The notes beneath the pieces are model-generated. The model had not been told where the DNA came from. It saw only the letters and a program-made list of their open reading frames with translations, and did not search any database. A stretch of DNA of 20,321 bases from an uncultured Oscillospiraceae bacterium (GTDB lineage: Bacteria > Bacillota > Clostridia > Oscillospirales > Ruminococcaceae), in the NCBI GenBank assembly GCA_934463345.1, contig CAKSJL010000027.1, forward strand, positions 1-20,321, read 5' to 3'. A program made the translations under genes and the position numbers. Below, piece by piece: positions 1 to 7,434 of this stretch; positions within the stretch are counted from its first letter, which is position 1, and each line of letters begins with the position of its first letter.

Positions 1-1
1 G

Positions 2-448
2 AATAAAATATTTTTTGCCATTTCAATTATAGTATATATATTGAATTATATACTAACGGAAAATTTTAATATTAAAACACATAACACTTTGTGGTCGGGG
101 ATATCATTGATGGTATTATTTGTGCCTTTATGCATAGGATGTGTTGTTAATTCCTCAATATATAATAAAAAGAATTCTGCTTTGAAATTTTTGTTCTATT
201 ATTTTTCATTTATGTGTTCATTCGGAATTTTGTTAATAGCTATTTTATCGCCAATTATTTTAAAAAACGCAAAAGATTGTCTAATAATTTTGCTTATTTT
301 CGCTTTATTAAGTTTAATATCATTAATAGGATATTTCATTCAAAAGAAATTTGGTTATCGTAATAAAAGAATATTTGGATATTTTACAATTCTTTTTTTC
401 TTATCCTTGATGATAGACTTAATACTAACAATTATATTCATAATATAA
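2..448 (+). CDS. Hypothetical polytopic membrane protein, 5' end outside window
   Basis: I do not recognise this protein. The frame is open from base 2 with no stop before it, so the gene very probably starts upstream; a TTG at 41 could be a start but has no convincing ribosome binding site and would cut into a hydrophobic stretch. About 148 residues are visible, with roughly five hydrophobic segments separated by short Lys/Arg/Asn-rich loops, ending in a last helix right at the C-terminus. No soluble domain or catalytic motif is visible. Base composition is far more AT-rich than the genes after 1500, a feature shared with the next gene, which suggests both belong to an accessory or fast-evolving segment. 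The coding call rests on the long open frame and the membrane-protein-like composition. Confidence 0.6.
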   Translation, partial: NKIFFAISIIVYILNYILTENFNIKTHNTLWSGISLMVLFVPLCIGCVVNSSIYNKKNSALKFLFYYFSFMCSFGILLIAILSPIILKNAKDCLIILLIFALLSLISLIGYFIQKKFGYRNKRIFGYFTILFFLSLMIDLILTIIFII

Positions 449-632
449 ATTTTAATTCTAAAGCGGTATTCTCGTAATTGTATTAACATTAAACTGAGAT
501 TTTGTGTAAAGCGAAATTAAATAATAAAATAGTTTACTTTACAGCCGCTATAATGAAGTGCTGATTTAGTCAGAAGCATGTGAGCGCTTATGTGTATTTT
601 ATGATTGCTATTAATGTGAGGAAAAATCAACA

Positions 633-1235
633 ATGTTAATAAATTCACTTATTTGGATATCCTGCTTTTATATCTGGGCATCGATGGTTGCTATATCTGA
701 ATCATCTACTCTTCATGACAAACATTTTGCGTGTATTTATATTGTAAGTCTATGCGCTTTAATACTAATAAAACTAACTTTTTGCAAAATCAGGAAAAAG
801 AGCATGAAAAAGTGTATATTAGATATGACAATACCGGTTCTCCATTGTTTATTTTTAATTTGTCATAGTAATATTATGTATGGCTATGGCAATACTATGG
901 GAATTATATGGCGTGAAGAAGTGATAGGTTTATTCAGTATAATTAATGTGCCTTATAATATGGCTTTTTTACTGATGATTATTATGTATGCTATACTTTG
1001 GCTTGTAATGTTATTAAAATATGACGCGAATTCAGGAACAATAAAGCTGCCTAATAATAGAATCACATTAGCAGCCATAATTATTGGAGTAACTGTAGAA
1101 ATATTAGGTATTTGCATATTTATAGCTACTAATGAATTAAGTATACTCTATATATTTTCTATTGTTCTTTTCTGGATTGTTAAATTGGTAATTCGTTTTA
1201 TTTCCTTTATAATTATAGAGTTAAAAGAAAGTTGA
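633..1235 (+). CDS. Hypothetical six-helix membrane protein
   Basis: I do not recognise the family. The protein is 200 aa and almost wholly hydrophobic, with about six predicted membrane segments (near residues 1-21, 32-51, 61-78, 106-128, 144-167 and 170-196). A short positively charged loop with KIRKKSMKK (about residues 51-60) follows the second segment and should be cytoplasmic by the positive-inside rule. The ATG at 633 has a plausible ribosome binding site (TGAGGA, 616-621). The gene lies 184 bp after the previous membrane protein and is closed by a rho-independent terminator at 1275-1306. Like its neighbour it is very AT-rich. It could be an orphan membrane protein or part of a small accessory cluster whose other genes lie to the left of the window. 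Confidence 0.62.
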   Translation: MLINSLIWISCFYIWASMVAISESSTLHDKHFACIYIVSLCALILIKLTFCKIRKKSMKKCILDMTIPVLHCLFLICHSNIMYGYGNTMGIIWREEVIGLFSIINVPYNMAFLLMIIMYAILWLVMLLKYDANSGTIKLPNNRITLAAIIIGVTVEILGICIFIATNELSILYIFSIVLFWIVKLVIRFISFIIIELKES

Positions 1236-1274
1236 TCGATTTTTAAATAATTCATATGGTGGTAAAAATGTCGG

Positions 1275-1307
1275 AAAACGGGTTTGCTTTTAGGTAAGCC
1301 CGTTTTT
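1275..1307 (+). terminator. Rho-independent terminator
   Basis: A 13-bp stem (1275-1287 with 1294-1306, two G-U pairs) with the core AAAACGGG / CCCGTTTT and a 6-nt loop runs into a T-rich stretch. It ends the left membrane-protein region and insulates it from the polysaccharide promoter about 90 bp downstream. Confidence 0.85.
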
Positions 1308-1393
1308 GTTTATTACAATATGTGATGTATATTAAATCAAATTTCTGACTTGGAAAAATTTTCAGGGTAGCAAAAATTATAACTTAAAAACTA

Positions 1394-1422
1394 TTGACGA
1401 AAACCTCCTTATTTGATATAAT
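1394..1422 (+). promoter_or_regulatory. Sigma-A type promoter for the sugar transferase unit
   Basis: TTGACG (1394-1399), a 17-nt spacer and a perfect TATAAT (1417-1422). Transcription should start near 1429, giving a leader of about 80 nt before the first gene. Confidence 0.85.
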
Positions 1423-1439
1423 GAATGTATATATAGATT

Positions 1440-1479
1440 AGGACACAACTGATACTATGGTGTCAGGTTTAAATGTCCT
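1440..1479 (+). promoter_or_regulatory. Structured 5' leader of the sugar transferase mRNA
   Basis: A nested hairpin: an outer stem AGGACA/TGTCCT (1440-1445 with 1474-1479) encloses an inner stem CTGATAC/GTGTCAG (1449-1455 with 1460-1466, loop TATG). An alternative pairing GACAC/GTGTC (1442-1446 with 1460-1464) would compete with both. It lies within the first 50 nt of the predicted transcript. I cannot assign it to a known riboswitch class, and no terminator or sequestered ribosome binding site is evident, so it may only stabilise the mRNA. Confidence 0.45.
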
Positions 1480-1511
1480 GCGCAACATAATAATTTAAGT
1501 GAGATTTGATA

Positions 1512-2846
1512 ATGAAAAACCACGAACAATACAAAAGAATGATCTCTTTTTTTTCAAGCCTTATACTGCTCGTGTTTCTTGCAGGCATATTTATATATAT
1601 ATGGTATGAATATTACAGTGATGCGATTGTGCTGCCTTTTTACAGACGAGGCAACTGGGTTGTAATTTTTATCTATATGATACTGACACTGCTATTTTTC
1701 AAGGCTTACGGCGGACTTAAAATGGGTTATCTGAAACGTTCCGATATGCTTTACTCGCAGTCAATATCAATGGTTGCAGTAAATATCATAACATATTTCC
1801 AGATAAGCGTTATAGGTCGTGATTTTATGAGAGTAATTCCGATGGTTTACATGACTGCGGCAGATTTGGTTATAATTGCAATATGGATCTGCATAAACAA
1901 CCGGCTTTATCTCAAGCTTTATCCTCCGAGAAAACTGATTATAATTTATGGCAGTCAGAACGCAGCGACTCTTACAAATAAAATGAGCCGTCGGGAGGAC
2001 AAGTATATGATCTGTGAATCGATCAGTATAAAAGAGGATTTTGCTAAAATTAAAGAGGAAATCGGAAGATATGATGGTGTTATAATCTGTGATATAAGTG
2101 GGCAGCTAAGAAATGACATTATAAAATATTGCTTTGAGCAGTCCAAAAGAATATATATTTCTCCAAAAATTTCTGATATAATTATCAGAGGAGGGGAGGA
2201 TATCAGACTTTTTGATTCTCCGCTTCTCCTTTGCAGAAATGAGGGACTTTCATTCGACCAGCGTTTGTTTAAGCGATTGTTTGACGTTGTTTTTTCAATC
2301 GTCGGACTTGTTGCGCTTTCGCCACTCATGCTGATAATTGCCATTGCGATAAAAATTGACGATGGTGGAAAAGTATTTTATAAACAGAAAAGACTAACTA
2401 TAGGCGGAAAGGAATTTTATGTTTATAAGTTCAGAAGCATGATACAAAATGCAGAAAAGGACGGTGTACCAAGACTTGCTACAAATTCTGACAAGAGAGT
2501 TACGTCTGTCGGCAGATTTTTGAGAAAATGCAGACTTGATGAAATTCCGCAGCTTATAAATATTCTAAAGGGTGATATGTCGGTTGTCGGTCCTCGTCCT
2601 GAACGTCCTGAACTGACGGAAAAGTATGAAAAGGAAATGCCGGAGTTTCGCTACAGACTGAAGGTAAAAGCCGGACTTACAGGCTATGCACAGGTTACGG
2701 GAGTTTATGATACAACTCCGTATGACAAGCTTAAAATGGATCTTATGTATATTGAACGCTATTCTATGATAATGGATCTGCGGCTTATACTTATGACAGT
2801 AAAAACAATGATTTTTCCGGGGGAAATGAATTCAGAAAAAAAGTGA
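1512..2846 (+). CDS. Polyprenyl-phosphate sugar-1-phosphate transferase (WcaJ/EpsL-like)
   Basis: This should be an initiating glycosyltransferase that moves a sugar-1-phosphate from a nucleotide sugar to undecaprenyl phosphate at the inner face of the membrane, the first step of exopolysaccharide or capsule repeat-unit assembly. The 444-aa protein has four N-terminal membrane segments (about 10-130), a soluble nucleotide-binding-like central part, another hydrophobic segment (about 257-283), and a C-terminal bacterial sugar transferase domain. Visible family signatures include VYKFRSM, the catalytic-type LDEIPQL, VVGPRPERPE and KAGLTGYAQV. ATG 1512 is chosen because GTGAG lies about 8 nt upstream, whereas TTG 1506 would be too close to it. 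It has its own promoter and leader and is followed 46 bp later by the coiled-coil/methyltransferase-like gene. The exact sugar cannot be told from sequence. Confidence 0.92.
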   Translation: MKNHEQYKRMISFFSSLILLVFLAGIFIYIWYEYYSDAIVLPFYRRGNWVVIFIYMILTLLFFKAYGGLKMGYLKRSDMLYSQSISMVAVNIITYFQISVIGRDFMRVIPMVYMTAADLVIIAIWICINNRLYLKLYPPRKLIIIYGSQNAATLTNKMSRREDKYMICESISIKEDFAKIKEEIGRYDGVIICDISGQLRNDIIKYCFEQSKRIYISPKISDIIIRGGEDIRLFDSPLLLCRNEGLSFDQRLFKRLFDVVFSIVGLVALSPLMLIIAIAIKIDDGGKVFYKQKRLTIGGKEFYVYKFRSMIQNAEKDGVPRLATNSDKRVTSVGRFLRKCRLDEIPQLINILKGDMSVVGPRPERPELTEKYEKEMPEFRYRLKVKAGLTGYAQVTGVYDTTPYDKLKMDLMYIERYSMIMDLRLILMTVKTMIFPGEMNSEKK

Positions 2847-2892
2847 CTGGGTCATGAACTCCATACAGTTATTATGCAGAGGGTGAACAGAA

Positions 2893-4455
2893 TTGGAAGA
2901 AACAGAAAATCTCAGAAACTGTACAGCAGCTTATCATCCTTATGAGGAAGAGGAGCTTTCGGCTGCAAAGAAAAAATTTTTAAAAAAATACCCTGATGCT
3001 CTGGAAGAAGTCGAGGTATTTGGAAAAAATCAAAATGAATTTAACAGACAGTCAACTGAATGCATACAAGATCTTGCAGAGCGCTGCAAAAGGCTTGAAA
3101 CAGCGCTTGCTGCTGAAATAACTGCAAGAAAAAAAGATACGGCTGGCATTGCCGCAATGAAGAAGGAACTGGATACTGTAAGACTTCGTTCAACCCTCAA
3201 TTCAAATCAGGTTGAAAAAATTGACAGCGCCCTTGTGCGCTACAGTGAAAAAACTGAGGATTATGTTCTGAATATTGCCCCGGGCGCAAGACTCAAGGAT
3301 GTGCCGAAGGGCTGTCGTGAAGCTGAAATCGACCAGTCTGTAAATATGTCTGAGCGCATTGAAGCTATAAAAAAAGCACCGCCTCAGGAACGTGAACAGA
3401 AGCTGCACGATTTTGAAAAGGTCTGCATGAAAGCTATAACTCGTGAGCTTTCGTTCTTTAATGCTTATGAGGAAATAGGAATTGATTTCTATGGCGCTGA
3501 AAAGTATGCGGAAATAATATACAGAAATCTCTGCAAAAACAGCATATATAAAATCAGGCAGGGAAGCGATTCGGGAGATTCGGGACGGTATTTTGTTTAC
3601 TGCGGTGAGACGGCTGCTGTTCCGGAAAAGGCATTTTTAAAATCAGGCATGATTTTCCTGACCGGACAAAATCCTTTTGAGGGGTTTGATGAGAAATATA
3701 TTGAGGATCTCAGATTTTTGAACGACTGTGGAATTCATAGCTATACGGCTTTGAATATAAATGCGTTCAATGCGCTAAAAAAAGCCGGATTCAGATGCAT
3801 TGCATCAGCTGCTGCGGAAGAGTTAGCGTCCGGAAGAATAATTTCTGCTGTTGAGTACGGAATTGAAAATGCTGTTCCTGCCGGAGCTGAAAAATATTCT
3901 CAGCTCGAAAAATACTTTGAAAATCGTGAAATAAAATTTGCCCGGACTCATGATGAGATAATGGGGCATATATTAAGAGAACGTGCAGAAGCAGATTTTA
4001 CATATGAGTGCATTAAATCACTTGAAAAAACTGCCGCCGCCGCAATTGTAAAAAATTATTTTGGAACTGCTTCCATTGCTTCGGCAGATATTTCTCAGAA
4101 TTCGACCGAGAAATCAGATCTGCTTACAGGTTTTGATTATATAAATCATTTTAATTATGCTGACAGGAAAGCTTTGTATAACAAAGCAAGAGGTATGCTC
4201 AGACAGGGCGGACTTCTGCTTTTCGGCGGAAAAAATCCTGTTACAGGAATTAAAATGCGTGCCGTTGAGGGATGGGGAAAACACCCTGTGTATGAGGCTA
4301 TGTGGACGCAGAAGCAGCTTATAGACGAGCTTGAGGAAAACGGATTTCAGATAAGATTTCTTATACCGACAGGAACTGGTCTTTACGATCAGCTCCCGCC
4401 AAAATATAAGGATATAACATCGCTTTATATTGTCGGAGCATCTCCGCTTATATAA
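2893..4455 (+). CDS. Coiled-coil protein with degenerate methyltransferase-like C-terminal domain
   Basis: The product is 520 aa, starting at TTG 2893 with GAGGGTG (2879-2885) about 8 nt upstream. Residues 45-115 are charged and heptad-like, suggesting a coiled coil. Residues 180-350 form a soluble region I cannot assign. The last 150 residues resemble the second half of a class I SAM-dependent methyltransferase: a GFDYINHF segment, a helix ending MLRQGGLLLFGG (an LKPGG-like turn), then W-x4-LIDELEENGF and a terminal strand. The glycine-rich SAM motif I is not recognisable, so it may be divergent or inactive. Position directly after the sugar transferase suggests a role in polysaccharide modification or chain-length control, by analogy with coiled-coil methyltransferases of O-antigen systems. 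That is inference; only the gene and its architecture are firm. Confidence 0.72.
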   Translation: MEETENLRNCTAAYHPYEEEELSAAKKKFLKKYPDALEEVEVFGKNQNEFNRQSTECIQDLAERCKRLETALAAEITARKKDTAGIAAMKKELDTVRLRSTLNSNQVEKIDSALVRYSEKTEDYVLNIAPGARLKDVPKGCREAEIDQSVNMSERIEAIKKAPPQEREQKLHDFEKVCMKAITRELSFFNAYEEIGIDFYGAEKYAEIIYRNLCKNSIYKIRQGSDSGDSGRYFVYCGETAAVPEKAFLKSGMIFLTGQNPFEGFDEKYIEDLRFLNDCGIHSYTALNINAFNALKKAGFRCIASAAAEELASGRIISAVEYGIENAVPAGAEKYSQLEKYFENREIKFARTHDEIMGHILRERAEADFTYECIKSLEKTAAAAIVKNYFGTASIASADISQNSTEKSDLLTGFDYINHFNYADRKALYNKARGMLRQGGLLLFGGKNPVTGIKMRAVEGWGKHPVYEAMWTQKQLIDELEENGFQIRFLIPTGTGLYDQLPPKYKDITSLYIVGASPLI

Positions 4456-4602
4456 GAACCTGTTTTCACAAGCGTATGCGCATGCATTTCCAGCAAATTT
4501 TTACGCATACTGCGTTAAACAAGTATGCCTGCGCATTTTTGCCTTGTCTGCGTAAAAATTGTGCTTGGAAATCCGCACACATATCTTGTGAAGATGGGTT
4601 CT
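4455..4602 (+). repeat. MITE-like imperfect inverted repeat, 148 bp
   Basis: Two arms of about 53 bp (4455-4507 and 4549-4602) are imperfect reverse complements. Shared blocks in order are AGAACC, TTCACAAG, ATTTCCA and TTTTTACGCA, broken by short mismatched stretches. The 41-nt centre contains a further pairing ACAAG/CTTGT (4519-4523 with 4543-4547), so the whole element could fold into one long hairpin. It begins at the last base of the upstream stop codon and carries no reading frame of note. No target-site duplication is clear. It resembles non-autonomous miniature inverted-repeat elements, but mobility and copy number cannot be judged from one copy. It lacks the T-run expected of a terminator. 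Confidence 0.7.
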
Positions 4603-4685
4603 AAGAATTTGTACTGCGATGTTATCAGTAAATGGTTCGGAACAGTTCCGGCCAAAGTCAGGGAAGGAAAAACAGGAGGAAACTT

Positions 4686-6107
4686 ATGAGAAAAACTAAG
4701 ATCGTCTGCACAATCGGTCCGGCGACAAAAAGTGAGAGCATGATGAAAAAGCTGATGGAGCATGGCATGAATGTCGCTCGTTTCAACTTTTCGCATGGTG
4801 ACTATGCATATCATCAGGAGTGCCTTGAAAAGGTAAGAAAGGTTGCGTCAGAGCTTAATCTGCCGATTGCAGCGATGATGGATACAAAAGGACCGGAAGT
4901 AAGACTTGGAAAATTTGTTGACGATAAGCCGGTTGAAATTAAAAATGGCGATCTTTATACCCTCACAACAGAGGATTGTCTGTGTACAAACGAAATAGGC
5001 AGCGTTACATTCAAGAAGCTTCCGGAGGATGTGACAGTTGGAACACGTATTCTTATAAACGATGGCGTTATTGAGCTGCTTGCTGAAAAAGTTACGCCTA
5101 CTGATATAGTGTGTCGTGTTATCCATGGAGGAAAGCTTTCAAACAACAAGGGCATAAATGTTCCGGGCGTCAAGCTTTCAATGCCTTATCTGAGCGACGC
5201 AGATATGAGCGACCTTGAATTTGGGGCTAAGATGAAGTACGATTTTATTGCAGCAAGTTTTGTAAGAACTGCTGCTGACATTAATTATCTCAGAAGATAT
5301 ACTCAGAGTCTTGGATGGTTTAATGTTAGAATTATTGCTAAGATTGAAAATCTTGAAGGCGTTGAAAATATTGACGAGATCCTTGAAGCGGCTGACGGTA
5401 TAATGGTTGCAAGAGGAGACATGGGCGTAGAAATACCGTTTGAGCAGATCCCGGCTATCCAGAAGGAGCTTATTCATAAGGGATATAATGCCGGAAAACA
5501 GGTTATTACTGCAACACAGATGCTTGAGTCCATGATTTCAAGTCCACGTCCGACCCGTGCTGAAATCACTGACGTTGCAAACGCTATTTATGATGGAACA
5601 AGTGCTATCATGCTTTCAGGCGAAACAGCAGCCGGAGATTATCCGATCGAAGCCGTAAGCACCATGGCTCTTATTGCTGAAACAACAGAAAATGACATTG
5701 ACTATAAGTCAAGATTCCAGAAGAGAGGCTCTGACTTCAACCCGAATATTGCTAATGCAATTTCACACGCAACAGTTACAACTGCGCATGACCTTGATGT
5801 CAAGGCGATCATAACTGTTACAAAGGGCGGAAGCACAGCAAGACTTATTTCAAAATATCGTCCGCTGTGTCCGATCATAAGCTGTACAACCGATGAGACA
5901 GTGTGTCGTCAGATGAATATGTCATGGGGCGTTACACCTCTCGTTATCAATGAAGAAACAAGCACAGACGAGCTTTTTGAGCATGCTATTGACGCTGCAA
6001 AGGCAAACGGACTTGTTGAACCAGGGGACAAGGTTGTTATTACTGCCGGCGTTCCGCTTGGAATATCCGGAACAACCAATCTTATGAAAGTTGATACTGT
6101 TCAGTAA
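4686..6107 (+). CDS. pyk: Pyruvate kinase
   Basis: Pyruvate kinase catalyses phosphoenolpyruvate + ADP to pyruvate + ATP, the last step of glycolysis, in the cytosol. The 473-aa protein has the classic layout: a TIM barrel with RFNFSHG (Arg32), MDTKGPEVR (65-73) and KIENLEGV (Lys219, Glu221), the metal site VARGDMGVE (Asp245), ITATQMLESM and PRPTRAEITDVANAIYDG. A B domain is inserted at about 74-170 and a regulatory C domain follows from about 345. It has the usual short-form length, with no extra phosphotransferase-type C-terminal domain. ATG 4686 is chosen over an upstream in-frame ATG (4632) because AGGAGG (4674-4679) sits 6 nt before it and homology begins at MRKTKIVCTIGP. It appears monocistronic; no strong promoter is visible between the repeat element and the start. 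Confidence 0.98.
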   Translation: MRKTKIVCTIGPATKSESMMKKLMEHGMNVARFNFSHGDYAYHQECLEKVRKVASELNLPIAAMMDTKGPEVRLGKFVDDKPVEIKNGDLYTLTTEDCLCTNEIGSVTFKKLPEDVTVGTRILINDGVIELLAEKVTPTDIVCRVIHGGKLSNNKGINVPGVKLSMPYLSDADMSDLEFGAKMKYDFIAASFVRTAADINYLRRYTQSLGWFNVRIIAKIENLEGVENIDEILEAADGIMVARGDMGVEIPFEQIPAIQKELIHKGYNAGKQVITATQMLESMISSPRPTRAEITDVANAIYDGTSAIMLSGETAAGDYPIEAVSTMALIAETTENDIDYKSRFQKRGSDFNPNIANAISHATVTTAHDLDVKAIITVTKGGSTARLISKYRPLCPIISCTTDETVCRQMNMSWGVTPLVINEETSTDELFEHAIDAAKANGLVEPGDKVVITAGVPLGISGTTNLMKVDTVQ

Positions 6108-6136
6108 GAAAGAAATTATTAATTTTGAAAAAAAGC

Positions 6137-6165
6137 TTGCATTTTCTTGAAATATATGTTATGAT
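6137..6165 (+). promoter_or_regulatory. Promoter for rplS
   Basis: TTGCAT (6137-6142), a 17-nt spacer and TATGAT (6160-6165), with transcription expected near 6172. This gives a leader of about 155 nt before rplS, long for a 114-codon gene. Confidence 0.7.
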
Positions 6166-6183
6166 AATAAAGCATTTAAAATC

Positions 6184-6305
6184 CGTTTGGGCTTTTTATG
6201 CCTGAACGAGAGTTTATGCCAGTAAAATGACATTAAACAAGGCAGTCCGCTGCCGCAAGAGTGTAATTATGCGTGGTACACTCTGGAAAATGCGGTAAGA
6301 ATGCC
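6184..6305 (+). ncRNA. Candidate L19 leader: structured 5' UTR of rplS
   Basis: A first hairpin forms from 6184-6192 with 6200-6208 (9 bp, two G-U). It is followed by a compound stem: GGCA/TGCC (6241-6244 with 6302-6305), TGCCGCA/TGCGGTA (6251-6257 with 6291-6297, one G-U) and AGAGTGTA/TACACTCT (6258-6265 with 6277-6284). An alternative hairpin GGCAG/CTGCC (6241-6245 with 6250-6254) would destroy the compound stem. The structure ends 8 nt before the AGGAGG of rplS, so switching could affect translation. Firmicutes are known to carry an L19 leader motif that lets L19 repress its own mRNA. Assignment to that family is inference from position and structure. Confidence 0.55.
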
Positions 6306-6326
6306 GGAAATCAGGAGGAATTTGAA

Positions 6327-6671
6327 ATGAACGCATTAGAAATTATCAGCAATTCAAGCAAAAAGGCAGAAGCACCTGAATTTTCAGTAGGTGATACTGT
6401 TAAGGTTCACGTAAGAATCAAGGAAGGCGATAAGAGCCGTATTCAGGTTTTTGAAGGAACTGTTATTGCTAAGAAGCATGGCGGAATCAGTGAAACATTT
6501 ACTGTAAGACGTGTGGCTCATGGCTGTGGAATCGAAAGAGTTTTCCCGCTTCACTCACCTGTTGTTGACAAGGTTGAGATTGTAAGATACGGTAAGGTTC
6601 GCAGAGCAAAGCTTTACTATCTGCGTGACAGAGTTGGAAAGGCAGCTAAGGTTAAAGAGCAGATCAGGTAA
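6327..6671 (+). CDS. rplS: 50S ribosomal protein L19
   Basis: L19 is a structural protein of the large ribosomal subunit at the 30S-50S interface. The 114-aa product has the normal family length and recognisable signatures: the [15 protein letters not shown] start of the beta-barrel, [34 protein letters not shown] and the basic tail [25 protein letters not shown] 6327 is chosen because AGGAGG (6313-6318) lies 8 nt upstream and homology begins with MNALEII; an in-frame GTG at 6273 would lie inside the structured leader. It has its own promoter and a long leader likely used for autoregulation. A terminator follows before the signal peptidase genes. Confidence 0.98.
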   Translation: MNALEIISNSSKKAEAPEFSVGDTVKVHVRIKEGDKSRIQVFEGTVIAKKHGGISETFTVRRVAHGCGIERVFPLHSPVVDKVEIVRYGKVRRAKLYYLRDRVGKAAKVKEQIR

Positions 6672-6712
6672 TAAAATGGACATATCGGAGCGGCGGCTTC
6701 TGAGCCGTTGCA

Positions 6713-6749
6713 CCTTTGTCTGCACAAGGGACGTTTAAGTCCCTTTTTT
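6713..6749 (+). terminator. Terminator, possibly an attenuator, between rplS and lepB
   Basis: Stem AAGGGAC/GTCCCTT (6726-6732 with 6739-6745, loop of 6) overlaps a T-run (6744-6749). Just upstream, CCTTTGT (6713-6719) can pair with ACAAGGG (6724-6730, one G-U), which uses the left arm of the terminator and is mutually exclusive with it. I see no promoter between this point and the first signal peptidase gene, so downstream genes probably depend on read-through. Confidence 0.75.
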
Positions 6750-6780
6750 GCTATTAATTTTTATGAATCGAGGAATTGAG

Positions 6781-7392
6781 ATGGAAGATCAGCAGATTGA
6801 AAAAAAAGTCGAAAAAAATGTTCTTGGGGAATTTATGGAGATCTGCGAGTCCGTTATTACATCAATATTTGTGGTTCTCCTTATTTTTACATTTGTTTGC
6901 CGTCCTGTAACGGTTGACGGATCGTCTATGAATCCTACACTTCAGGACGGTGACAAGCTTATTATGACAACTTTTTTCTACACCCCTAAGGTAGGAGATA
7001 TTATAATTGTTGACAATGAAAGCTCTTATGTGTATAAAAACGGCAGTGATTCTGAGCTTGTTGCAGGGCAGCCTCCGCTTGACAAAAGACTGATAAAGCG
7101 TGTTATTGCTGTAGGCGGTCAGACGGTGGATATTGATTTTTCAGATGGTACAGTTTCTGTTGACGGAAAGGTTCTTTCAGAAAATTACATAAAGCAGCCT
7201 ACATATCTTGATACAGGTGCTTTTGATTATCCGATAACTGTTCCAGATGGTTATATCTTTGTAATGGGGGATAACAGAAATAATTCGACAGACAGCCGTG
7301 ACCCGCATGTTGGTTTTGTAAAAACTGATGATGTCCTCGGAGAAGCAGTTCTGAGGTTTTATCCGTTTGAAAGCTTCAAGGCTTTGAAATAA
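6781..7392 (+). CDS. lepB: Signal peptidase I (first of two)
   Basis: Type I signal peptidase removes signal peptides from Sec or Tat exported proteins on the outer face of the membrane. The 203-aa protein has one N-terminal membrane anchor (about 24-41) and the family boxes: VDGSSMNPTL with the catalytic Ser49, RLIKRVIAVGGQ with the general base Lys106, and the C-terminal GYIFVMGDNRNNSTDSR box. ATG 6781 is chosen because AGGA (6771-6774) lies 6 nt upstream; earlier in-frame starts would overlap the terminator or lack a site. It is followed 42 bp later by a longer paralogue. Length is normal for Gram-positive SipS-like enzymes. The rplS-lepB-rbgA-rnhB order is a familiar one in Clostridia. 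Confidence 0.96.
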   Translation: MEDQQIEKKVEKNVLGEFMEICESVITSIFVVLLIFTFVCRPVTVDGSSMNPTLQDGDKLIMTTFFYTPKVGDIIIVDNESSYVYKNGSDSELVAGQPPLDKRLIKRVIAVGGQTVDIDFSDGTVSVDGKVLSENYIKQPTYLDTGAFDYPITVPDGYIFVMGDNRNNSTDSRDPHVGFVKTDDVLGEAVLRFYPFESFKALK

Positions 7393-7434
7393 GAAATGAG
7401 AGGCGGACACATGATATGGTAAGGGGTGCTAAAG

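Noticed and set aside
533..554. Promoter before the 633 membrane protein
   Set aside because: A TATAAT occurs at 549-554 but no -35 box lies at 16-18 bp; in DNA this AT-rich such a hexamer is expected by chance.
4515..4814. Minus-strand 99-aa frame spanning the inverted repeat and the pyk start
   Set aside because: I checked it as a possible element-encoded protein, but most of it is opposite pyk, it has no recognisable domain, and the repeat is too short to carry a gene.
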